DNA of 11,801 nt from Acidobacteriaceae bacterium (GTDB taxonomy: Bacteria > Acidobacteriota > Terriglobia > Terriglobales > Acidobacteriaceae): contig PKXI01000314.1 of assembly GCA_003133425.1 (NCBI GenBank), positions 1 through 11,801 of the forward strand. Reading direction: 5' to 3'. The notes below the pieces were generated by a model that worked only from the letters and a program-made list of their open reading frames with translations, had not been told where the DNA came from and did no database searches. Both the position numbers and the translations under genes were made by a program. Shown piece by piece: positions 1 through 6,480 of this stretch; within the stretch, counting starts at the first letter, position 1; every line of letters begins with the position of its first letter.

Positions 1-66
1 TGGGGCACCCGAAGTTGTGTTAGCACTCAACTCGAAAATGCTGTAAACCCTGCTCCCTGCCGGCTC

Positions 67-1053
67 CTACAGAGTGATCCCGTCCAGCTTGGCCTGGTAC
101 GTGATGATCTTCTTCAAGGTCTCGTACGGGGCGTTCGCGGGAACCTCGCGGCCATTGATCACCAGCGTCGGCACCTGGCCAATACCGAGATCGGCGGCCA
201 GCTTGATCGATGCATCCACGTCCGCCTTGGTCTCCGGAGTCGCGGCGCAGGCGGCAACCTTGACCGGATCCAGTCCAGCCTTGGCAACAGCGCTGTTCAG
301 CGTCAGTGTGGCGCCATCAGCCGTCGCCAAACCATCCTGGCCCTCAAACACAACCGAAGCAAACTGGAAGAATGCGGTGCTGCCCCCCAGCTTGGACACG
401 CATACGCCATAAGAAGCGGCTGTCACAGCCTGGGGATGGAGCGAGGGAATCGGATCGTTTTCAAAGACAATACGGGCCTTGGGAAAATCCACCAGCAGCT
501 TATCCATATTGGCCTGTGCCTCTTTGCAATGCGGGCACTGGAAATCCGCGAACTCGACCAGTTCCAGGTCCTTGGCCGCCGCACCGCGATAAGGTCCGTT
601 CGCCTTCTGCTGCATCTGTGCACGATAGTCGGCAAATGGCGTTGCCCCAAAGGCGACGATCTGGTCGCCGGTAATGATGTGTTTCCCATCGGAAAAAGCA
701 AAGAACTCAAGCGCCGAGGGCTTTTCCTTGCCGGACTTGTCGCCGACAAAGACAATCACCTTGGTGACACCGTCAACCGGGGTCTTCAGAATGGCCTGCA
801 CCTGCCATATGCGGGTTTCCTCGTAGCCCCAACTGGCATTGAGGAAGGCGTTGATGGTCTCCTTGGTGGGCAGTGAAGCAGTAAAGTATTGCGGATCAGG
901 CTTTGGAAACGCAGGCGCGGCTACTGGAGCCGGAGCAGCTGGCGTTTGTGCCGGCGCTGCCGGAACTTGTGTCTGCGCTGAAGCCTTCATCAGGAACAGG
1001 GACATTGCGACCAGCACCGCTGCGCTGGCAAATCGGACGGACGGACGAATCAA
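67..1053 (-). CDS. Secreted DsbA/DsbG-like thiol:disulfide oxidoreductase
   Basis: A 328-residue exported thioredoxin-fold protein, likely handling disulfide bonds in the periplasm. Residues 1-26 look like a signal peptide (positive start, hydrophobic core, ASA before Q27). A Pro/Ala-rich linker follows (about 27-54), then an uncharacterised region (about 55-150), then the thioredoxin-like domain (about 155-325). The active site is C173-P-H-C176 in the context EFADFQCPHC, and the cis-proline loop is V294-P295-T296. Two further cysteines, C218 and C269, lie inside the helical insertion and could form a second disulfide. The start is TTG, supported by AAGGAG at 1061-1066 with a 7-nt spacer; no better start is visible. 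It lies 93 nt downstream of nadE on the same strand, and the gap contains a tandem repeat, so co-transcription is uncertain. Family assignment is secure; oxidase versus isomerase role is not decided by the sequence. Confidence 0.88.
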   Translation of the reverse strand: MIRPSVRFASAAVLVAMSLFLMKASAQTQVPAAPAQTPAAPAPVAAPAFPKPDPQYFTASLPTKETINAFLNASWGYEETRIWQVQAILKTPVDGVTKVIVFVGDKSGKEKPSALEFFAFSDGKHIITGDQIVAFGATPFADYRAQMQQKANGPYRGAAAKDLELVEFADFQCPHCKEAQANMDKLLVDFPKARIVFENDPIPSLHPQAVTAASYGVCVSKLGGSTAFFQFASVVFEGQDGLATADGATLTLNSAVAKAGLDPVKVAACAATPETKADVDASIKLAADLGIGQVPTLVINGREVPANAPYETLKKIITYQAKLDGITL

Positions 1054-1060
1054 GCTATTT

Positions 1061-1066
1061 CTCCTT
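1061..1066 (-). promoter_or_regulatory. Shine-Dalgarno supporting a TTG start
   Basis: On the minus strand AAGGAG sits 7 nt before TTG (1051-1053). This match fixes the start of the DsbA-like gene at a non-ATG codon that directly precedes a good signal peptide. Confidence 0.7.
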
Positions 1067-1093
1067 ATTTCGCGGGAATCTTCCCAGATTCTA

Positions 1094-1141
1094 GCTTATA
1101 CCCCAACATCGACATCGACCCTTGGCTTATACCCCGACATC
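1094..1141. repeat. Two-copy direct repeat between nadE and the DsbA-like gene
   Basis: GCTTATACCCC occurs at 1094-1104 and 1125-1135. Each copy continues as (A/G)ACATCG, giving a 17-bp unit repeated 31 bp apart with one mismatch. A partial third copy (GGCTATACC, 1145-1153) runs across the nadE stop codon. The repeat fills most of the 93-bp gap. It could be a paired protein-binding site or a small local duplication; no promoter hexamers are obvious around it. Confidence 0.55.
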
Positions 1142-1146
1142 GGTGG

Positions 1147-2790
1147 CTATACCTGCACCTTGACGGCGATGGGGAACCTGCGCCCCATTCCAAACGATTT
1201 ACGGGTAACCTTCAGCACCGGGGCGGCCTGCTGGCGTTTGTACTCTGACCGCTCCACCAGCCGCACCACTTGTTGGACGAGCGTAAGCGGAAATCCGTTT
1301 TCCTCGGAAATCCGCTCAGGTGTCTCGTAGCGCTCTACGTAGGCCTCCAGAATCGGGTCCAGCACCTCGTAAGGAGGCAGCGAGTCGGTGTCCTTCTGGT
1401 CCGGTCGCAGCTCCGCGGAGGGCGGCTTTTCCAGTATCTGCAACGGAATCACTTCCCCGTCCCGGTTAAGCCAGTGGCACACCTTATACACCCGCGTCTT
1501 CACCAGGTCCCCGATCACCGCCAACGCGCCCACCATATCCCCGTAGAGCGTGCAGTATCCTACCGCCATCTCCGATTTGTTGCCGGTGGTGAGCACCAGC
1601 GCCGAGAACTTGTTTGAGAGCGCCATCAGCAGCGCTCCGCGAATCCGCGACTGAATGTTTTCCTCCGTTGTATCCGGCTTCGTTCCGGCAAACTGCGGCT
1701 CCAGCGCGCGCGTGAACTCGCTGAAAAGGCCGCTGATTCCAATCACTTCAAACCGAATGCCCAAATTGGCCGCCAGCTGCCGGCTGTCGTCGATCGACCC
1801 CGCCGAGGAGTATGGACTGGGCATGCCCACGCAAATCACGTTCTCCGCGCCCAGTGCGTCTTTGGCGATGGCAGCAACCAGCGCGGAGTCGATGCCGCCG
1901 CTGAGCCCCACCAGGGCCTTTTTGAAGCCGCACTTGCGCACGTAATCCCGCGTTCCCAGTACCAGGGCCCGGTAGGCTGCCTCGGTATCGTCTTCCTCAG
2001 CGACAGGTATCGGCGGCGCATCGAATGGATCGAGCACCACCATGTCCTCCTCGAACGAGGCCGCCTGCGCAATCAATTCTCCCCGCGCATTCAGGGCCAG
2101 CGAGGAGCCGTCGAAAATCAGGGTGTCGTTGCCGCCAACCTGGTTCGACATCAGCACCGGAATGCCGTCCCGCCGCGCAATCGCCGCCAGCATCTCGCGC
2201 CGGATAGCGCGCTTCGAGTGCCAGAACGGCGAAGACGACAGGTTGATGTGCACAGCAGGATTCTGGCGCATCAGTTCTTCCACCGGATCCACCGTGTAAA
2301 GCCTGCGCGGCCAGAAGTTCTTGTCGTTCCACGCGTCTTCGCAAATGGTAATTGCAAGCCGGACGCCATCCAACTCCACCACCTGCTGCGGGCGCGACGG
2401 CGCAAAATACCGCTGCTCATCGAACACGTCGTAAAAAGGCAGCAGACGCTTGTGCTGTTCGAGCAGCAGCCGGCCACCATCCAACAGAACGGCGGCATTC
2501 ACCGCCGGCTTGCCGCTGTCACCAGTAGCAGGCAGCGCCACGCCGGCCAGCACCGCGGTTGACATCCCACCCGTAGCCGCAGCCAGCTCCTCGACAGCCG
2601 AGCGGCAACGGGCCAGAAAGCTTGGTTTTTCAAGGAAATCGGCGGGGGGATACCCGCAAATCGCGAGCTCTGAAAACACGGTAAGGCGGGCGCCCAGAGC
2701 GGCAGCGCGCCCACTTGCAGCGACGATCTTTTCCAGGTTTCCAGTAAAATCCCCGACCGTCGGGTCAATCTGGGCCAATGCGATCTTCAC
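1147..2790 (-). CDS. nadE: Glutamine-dependent NAD+ synthetase
   Basis: A 547-residue cytosolic enzyme that amidates nicotinic acid adenine dinucleotide to NAD+ using ATP and ammonia taken from glutamine, the last step of NAD synthesis. The N-terminal half (about 1-255) is a nitrilase-type glutaminase with a complete catalytic triad: E41 (FSELAICGYPP), K114 (EQHKRLLPFY) and C150 (ITICEDAW). The C-terminal half (about 265-547) is the synthetase, with the ATP pyrophosphatase P-loop S297-G-G-I-D-S302, ENIQSRIRG (377-385), TTGNKSE (401-407) and the KPPSAELRPDQKDTDSLP stretch (455-472). Length and domain order match the two-domain bacterial form. The start is GTG: an in-frame TAA lies four codons upstream, and MKIALAQIDPTVGDF is the expected family N-terminus. 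No clear Shine-Dalgarno precedes it. A terminator-like hairpin lies only 25 nt upstream. Confidence 0.96.
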   Translation of the reverse strand: MKIALAQIDPTVGDFTGNLEKIVAASGRAAALGARLTVFSELAICGYPPADFLEKPSFLARCRSAVEELAAATGGMSTAVLAGVALPATGDSGKPAVNAAVLLDGGRLLLEQHKRLLPFYDVFDEQRYFAPSRPQQVVELDGVRLAITICEDAWNDKNFWPRRLYTVDPVEELMRQNPAVHINLSSSPFWHSKRAIRREMLAAIARRDGIPVLMSNQVGGNDTLIFDGSSLALNARGELIAQAASFEEDMVVLDPFDAPPIPVAEEDDTEAAYRALVLGTRDYVRKCGFKKALVGLSGGIDSALVAAIAKDALGAENVICVGMPSPYSSAGSIDDSRQLAANLGIRFEVIGISGLFSEFTRALEPQFAGTKPDTTEENIQSRIRGALLMALSNKFSALVLTTGNKSEMAVGYCTLYGDMVGALAVIGDLVKTRVYKVCHWLNRDGEVIPLQILEKPPSAELRPDQKDTDSLPPYEVLDPILEAYVERYETPERISEENGFPLTLVQQVVRLVERSEYKRQQAAPVLKVTRKSFGMGRRFPIAVKVQV

Positions 2791-2814
2791 ACTTCCAGTT
2801 TACAGCGGCAAACA

Positions 2815-2845
2815 AATGGGCCACCTCATTCGGAGGCGGCCCATT
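2815..2845 (-). terminator. Hairpin terminator after the sugar transferase gene
   Basis: AATGGGCC (2815-2822) pairs with GGCCCATT (2838-2845). After one mismatch an inner stem CCTC/GAGG (2824-2827 with 2833-2836) closes a 5-nt loop. On the minus strand the stem is followed by TTGTTTG, a modest U-tract 27 nt past the sugar transferase stop codon. On the plus strand it is followed by CTTTTCTT, but no plus-strand gene ends here. It probably ends the transferase transcript. Because it lies just 25 nt before the nadE start, it might also act on nadE. Confidence 0.65.
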
Positions 2846-2871
2846 CTTTTCTTCAATGACTTATCGATTGC

Positions 2872-4389
2872 CTACGTGCCCGTCCCGGCAAAGACCACGC
2901 CGACCGTTCTCACGATAATACTGAAATCCAGCCAGAAGCTCCAATTGTCGATGTAAGTCACATCCAGCGAAACATAGCTGTCGAACGATGGATCCTGGCG
3001 CCCCTGCACCTGCCACAGCCCGGTGATCCCGGGCGTAACATCGAGCCGCCGCAGGTGACTGAGCTTATAGGCCCTCACCTCGCTGGCAATCGGTGGACGC
3101 GGGCCTACTATGCTCATTTCGCCCTTCAACACATTGAAGAACTGCGGTATTTCATCCAGCGAATACTTGCGCAGGAAGTGGCCCAGCCTCGTGATCCGAG
3201 GATCGTTTGAGATCTTGAACAGCACACCATCGCGCTCGTTCATGTGCATCACATCGGCGCGGCGCATTTCCGCATCCTGCACCATCGTCCGAAACTTGAT
3301 GCATCCGAATACGCGGCCCTTCTTGCCGATGCGCTCTGACCGGTACAGAGCCGGCCCCGGCGAATCCATTTTCACGGCGATCGCGATGATCAGAAGCAGC
3401 GGCGCAAAAAGGATTAGCAACAGAGTGGAGAACACAATGTCAAACGCGCGCTTGAACAGCAACCCAACCTCGGGAACATGGCCGCAATGCAGCGGGATCG
3501 TCGGAAACTGCCCAATGAACTCGATCGGGCTGTTCCAGGACAGTCCGTTGTACATGTCGGGAACGATGCGCAGATCCACCCCGTGGACTCGAGCCTGCTC
3601 GAGCACGTTCTGCACCAGTTCACGTTCACACGGCGAGGTAACAAATATCTCGTCCACAAACAGTGTGCGCGCGCGCTGGAATAGAGTGTCAAGCGAGCCC
3701 ACTACGTCGCCAGATGCCGAGGAAACGCGCGGACTCGATCCGGGAAACTCGACGAATCCTTTAAACGTATAGCCAAGGTGCCGGATGCTCTCCAGATGGT
3801 GGCGCAGGGCATGCGCTTCTGGCCCGGTCCCGAGGATCAGCACATTGCGAGTGCCCACGCCGTGATTGTAGCGGCTAAAGAGCAGGACCCGGTGCACAAG
3901 CCTGCGCAGGCCAAGCGAGATGGCTACAAGTCCCACGGTGATCAATATGATGCTGCGCGGAATGTCATCTGCACGAAGGACGTAGAGCGCGCCTGTTAAC
4001 AGCAAGCCCGAGGTGAAGCAGGCCTGCATGCTAAGCCTCTGCTCATGCAAAATGCCGGTCAACCGCGTCGGAGAATAAAGATGTAACCGCTTGCTGATGA
4101 TCATCAGCGCTATGGCAAACCCGCACAAAAGCGCCACCAGAGTCCACACCGAGCGGGCGTGCAGCAGCGTGCCGTCCCACAGGCCCCGCACCCCGTCGCC
4201 TTCATCCGTATGTGACTTATATATCGTGGCTAAAGTCGCTGCACCAGCAATTGAAATTACATCCATCACCATCCAGAGCTTTGCCGTGCCCCTCACTCCG
4301 CGAGCGGGTTCCCCTGCCACGCCTCCCTCCCATTCGTGGCAAGAAGCCATAGTAGCGGATAGTCTTTGCCAGAATTCCGAAGTCGCCAT
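2872..4389 (-). CDS. Polyprenyl-phosphate sugar-1-phosphate transferase (exopolysaccharide priming)
   Basis: A 505-residue inner-membrane enzyme of the WbaP/bacterial sugar transferase family. It moves a sugar-1-phosphate from a nucleotide sugar to undecaprenyl phosphate, the first step of exopolysaccharide or O-antigen repeat assembly. Four N-terminal hydrophobic segments (about 37-57, 81-100, 122-137, 146-163) are followed by a nucleotide-fold-like middle domain starting at VLILGTGPEA (183-192). The catalytic domain opens with a membrane helix (about 317-339) containing P330, the helix-breaking proline typical of this family. It carries KFRTM (365-369), the catalytic D412-E413 in LDEIPQ, SIVGPRPP (426-433) and GITGLWQVQGR (454-464). 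The sugar specificity cannot be read from sequence. The ATG has only a distant GAGG (13-nt spacer), so M14 is an alternative start. It appears monocistronic, with a promoter candidate about 400 bp upstream and a terminator downstream. Confidence 0.93.
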   Translation of the reverse strand: MATSEFWQRLSATMASCHEWEGGVAGEPARGVRGTAKLWMVMDVISIAGAATLATIYKSHTDEGDGVRGLWDGTLLHARSVWTLVALLCGFAIALMIISKRLHLYSPTRLTGILHEQRLSMQACFTSGLLLTGALYVLRADDIPRSIILITVGLVAISLGLRRLVHRVLLFSRYNHGVGTRNVLILGTGPEAHALRHHLESIRHLGYTFKGFVEFPGSSPRVSSASGDVVGSLDTLFQRARTLFVDEIFVTSPCERELVQNVLEQARVHGVDLRIVPDMYNGLSWNSPIEFIGQFPTIPLHCGHVPEVGLLFKRAFDIVFSTLLLILFAPLLLIIAIAVKMDSPGPALYRSERIGKKGRVFGCIKFRTMVQDAEMRRADVMHMNERDGVLFKISNDPRITRLGHFLRKYSLDEIPQFFNVLKGEMSIVGPRPPIASEVRAYKLSHLRRLDVTPGITGLWQVQGRQDPSFDSYVSLDVTYIDNWSFWLDFSIIVRTVGVVFAGTGT

Positions 4390-4431
4390 TCGCGTCCGCA
4401 GACCTCAAGTGTTCAAAAACCAAGGGATAAG

Positions 4432-4450
4432 GCAGGGAGCAATTCCCTGC
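4432..4450 (-). other. Leader hairpin upstream of the sugar transferase
   Basis: GCAGGGA (4432-4438) and TCCCTGC (4444-4450) form a perfect 7-bp stem with a 5-nt loop, 43-61 nt before the transferase ATG in its presumed 5' leader. After the hairpin the minus strand reads through about 12 nt to GGTTTTTG, so a weak attenuator or mRNA-stability element is possible. An operator palindrome is equally possible. Confidence 0.4.
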
Positions 4451-4784
4451 GCAAGGTTAGCAATGTGCTGAAAATCGCTTGCGTCAGTCTCTATAACTGA
4501 TTGGATGTCGTTTTTTTGACAATGGATTGCCATTTTAATGCAACCCGCTCCAAAACTTTCTTCTGGGCCCTGTCGTTCCGGTTTTACCAAGGTGCAACTC
4601 ACCCTTCGCGTCGCGTCGCGTGATGCGTTCACCGCGTATCCAACCGGGAGTCCGGCGCTAACGGCTAGCAGAAATCAGATAGCGGCAGCATCCGTATACG
4701 ATTACTTGACGTTTGAAAGGGAACAGCTCTTACCGTGCCTCAAAAAAAAGAAAAACGAGGACGGAATCTACTGACAATACGGCA

Positions 4785-4793
4785 ATTATAACA
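4785..4793 (-). promoter_or_regulatory. Extended -10 promoter candidate for the sugar transferase
   Basis: The minus strand reads TGTTATAAT, a perfect TATAAT with the extended TGn element. A TTGAAA lies 20 bp further upstream (4811-4816), too far for a classical -35, but an extended -10 can work without one. Transcription would start near 4778 and give a leader of about 390 nt before the transferase ATG. Confidence 0.45.
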
Positions 4794-4893
4794 AACCATT
4801 ACCTGCGCTCTTTCAACAGGCCCTGCGCAGGGGCTCCCCTTGCGGCTTGACTTCGACCATCATCGGGAAGTCTTGACACGATAAGGATCACCC

Positions 4894-4912
4894 GATCGCA
4901 ATGTGATCGCAA
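4894..4912. repeat. Direct repeat of GATCGCAA with 11-bp period
   Basis: GATCGCAA occurs at 4894-4901 and 4905-4912, separated by TGT, so the copies are one DNA helical turn apart. This spacing suits a regulator binding two half-sites on one face. The nearest promoter candidate is about 100 bp away on the minus strand. Chance cannot be excluded. Confidence 0.35.
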
Positions 4913-4953
4913 GGGAAATCGTCTACAACTCTAGTTACATTTTGATTACCCAG

Positions 4954-5793
4954 TTACTCCGAAGGCAATAGGTAAGCATCGAGAGTTAAGAACTGTTGAA
5001 TGTTCGGATCTGTCGAAGCAAGGAACCCGTTCAACGGTCCAAAATAGCTTGCACGGCCCTGGTGGAGGAAAAGCACACTGTCCGCAAGCCGCTCGGCAAA
5101 GCGCATGTCATGGGTCACCACGATGCTTGTAAATCCAAGCTGCATCTTGAGCCGCTGGATCAGGTTGCCCAAACGGCGAGCAATGATCGGGTCCACCATC
5201 GTCGTAGGCTCGTCATAAAGTACGACATCGGGCTGCGCTGCCAGGGCGCGCGCAATAGCGACGGCGCGCTTGCGTCCTGTAGACAGGCTGGCAGGCAAGC
5301 TGTCCGCCACGTCTTCTGCGCCCACCATGCCGATCAACCGCTCCACAATTTGAACTATCTGGTCCTCAGCCAACCCGCCGCGCTCACGCAGTGCAAAAGC
5401 GACATTCTCCCGCACGCTCATCGAATCAAACAGGGCTCCATTCTGGAAGACCATCGTAACTCGCTTTCGAATCGCGTTCATTCCCTCTTCGTCGAGGCCC
5501 GTGATCTCCTCGTCCTCCACGCGAATCGACCCTGAGTCGGGCTTCAAGAAACCCATCAGCAGCCGCAGTGCCACAGATTTGCCCACGCCGCTGCGGCCAA
5601 GAATGCAAAGCGTCTGACCTCGTTCCACATAGAAGCTCACGTCTTCCAGAACAAGCCGGCCATCAAACGAGATATTTACATGACTGAACGAAATGAAACA
5701 CTTGCCCGCAGTTGTGGCTGACTTTCCCTCATCAGGGGCCGTCGCTTCCACAAAAGCCTCAGGGAACTCCGGAATGGAGGAGGGATCCAACAT
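4954..5793 (-). CDS. MlaF-like ABC transporter ATP-binding protein
   Basis: A 279-residue ABC ATPase of the Mla/Ttg2A type, the family that powers phospholipid or hydrophobic-compound transport across the envelope. Core motifs: Walker A GRSGVGKS (66-73), Q-loop Q117 in VFQNGALFD, signature LSTGR (170-174), Walker B VVLYDEP (190-196) with E195, and switch H228. The signature has T where most relatives have G (LSGG), and the D-loop reads TMVDP instead of TGLDP, but the ATPase residues are intact. About 30 residues precede the usual domain start. The ATG lies 15 nt after the mobA stop, so the two are probably co-transcribed; its ribosome site is weak. GTG at V15, preceded by GAGG, is an alternative start. 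No permease (MlaE) or MCE protein (MlaD) gene is in the window, so the substrate and partners are unknown. Confidence 0.88.
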   Translation of the reverse strand: MLDPSSIPEFPEAFVEATAPDEGKSATTAGKCFISFSHVNISFDGRLVLEDVSFYVERGQTLCILGRSGVGKSVALRLLMGFLKPDSGSIRVEDEEITGLDEEGMNAIRKRVTMVFQNGALFDSMSVRENVAFALRERGGLAEDQIVQIVERLIGMVGAEDVADSLPASLSTGRKRAVAIARALAAQPDVVLYDEPTTMVDPIIARRLGNLIQRLKMQLGFTSIVVTHDMRFAERLADSVLFLHQGRASYFGPLNGFLASTDPNIQQFLTLDAYLLPSE

Positions 5794-5808
5794 CTCAGTG
5801 AATTCAGC

Positions 5809-6480
5809 TTACGCGATGAATCCTGCCCGGTGCGCCTCAATACGGCGCAAGTCGCCGGCGGAATTGACATTGAAAAACCAGCGGGCCGCCGGCAGTCCCT
5901 CTGGATGCGCGACCTGCCCGGCCTGAACCAGCAACTCGGTCGCAATGACGGTCACCTGCTGGCCGAGGCCAGCCGCGGCGGACTTGAACGCGGCAAAGCA
6001 CCCACCGCGCCCTGCGCCAAGTTCAGACTGCAGCAGCGACAGAACCGCCCGGTCCAGCACAGCGGGAAACGTCTGGGTAAACCCCGCGACCGAGGGAAGC
6101 GTCACGGCCCCTCCCGTAATCTCCGCATGTTCCAGCAGATATCGAACCAGTGACGCAGGAATCAGCGGCGCATCCACGGACACAAATACCGCCCAGCGCG
6201 CCGCACTCGAAGCCAACGCCGAGCAGATGCCGCTCAATGGCCCCAGCCCTGGTTCGCGATCTTCAACCACCGGCGCAAACGCCCTCAGGGACGAGCGCGC
6301 GCCGGCGATCGATGCGGTCAAACCCGCCCCGCACAGAATTCCAAGCGCATGCACAACCAGCGGCTGCCCGCGAAACTCCACCAGCGCTTTGTCCCTGCCC
6401 ATGCGGCTTGACTGTCCACCGGCGAGCACAAAACCCGCGGCGTCCGCCTCCGGCTTTCGCTCGCCCAGTGGTCTGGTCAG
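5809..6480 (-). CDS. mobA: Molybdenum cofactor guanylyltransferase, probable CTG start
   Basis: A cytosolic nucleotidyltransferase that joins GMP from GTP to molybdopterin-molybdenum, making the guanine dinucleotide cofactor of DMSO-reductase-family enzymes. From the proposed start it has 223 residues. GFVLAGGQSSRMGRDKA, the nucleotide-binding loop, is at about 16-32. Further on are PGLGPLSGI, a VDAP metal-site motif and FNVNSAGDL near the C-terminus, all typical of MobA. The only ATG/GTG/TTG start is GTG at 6427-6429, but it would delete the first beta strand before LAGG. CTG at 6478-6480 overlaps the upstream TGA stop by 4 nt (CTGA) and follows GGAGGAGG at 7 nt, so it is preferred. It is the middle gene of the dipeptidase-mobA-ABC operon. 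Family is confident; the start is an inference. Confidence 0.85.
   Translation of the reverse strand: MTRPLGERKPEADAAGFVLAGGQSSRMGRDKALVEFRGQPLVVHALGILCGAGLTASIAGARSSLRAFAPVVEDREPGLGPLSGICSALASSAARWAVFVSVDAPLIPASLVRYLLEHAEITGGAVTLPSVAGFTQTFPAVLDRAVLSLLQSELGAGRGGCFAAFKSAAAGLGQQVTVIATELLVQAGQVAHPEGLPAARWFFNVNSAGDLRRIEAHRAGFIA

Larger units (their letters stand above)
4390..4953. other. Gene-free stretch of about 560 bp
   Basis: No convincing gene lies between the sugar transferase start and the ABC ATPase stop. The short open frames here lack ribosome sites and familiar protein sequence. Visible elements are: the leader hairpin (4432-4450); a triple CGCGT run (about 4607-4621); an 8-bp palindrome CGTATACG (4693-4700); an A-rich tract (4742-4755) bracketed by CCTC/GAGG; an extended -10 promoter (4785-4793); a 12-bp palindrome CCCTGCGCAGGG (4821-4832); and a direct repeat of GATCGCAA (4894-4901, 4905-4912). 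Local composition is less GC-rich than the flanking genes. A small RNA cannot be excluded but no known family is recognised. Confidence 0.6.

Noticed and set aside
4516..4541. TTGACA on the plus strand followed by TAATGC
   Set aside because: Spacing is about 14 bp and no plus-strand gene lies downstream.
4607..4621. Tandem CGCGT units, considered as a repeat array
   Set aside because: Only three units; not CRISPR-like and too short to be more than simple sequence.
4405..4632. A 75-codon minus-strand open frame before the sugar transferase
   Set aside because: GTG start without a ribosome site, peptide without familiar features, and it lies in the likely mRNA leader.
4432..4829. The shared 9-mer CCCTGCGCA at 4445 and 4821 as a paired regulatory site
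   Set aside because: A 9-mer shared by chance is expected in GC-rich sequence of this length, and the two copies sit in different local structures.
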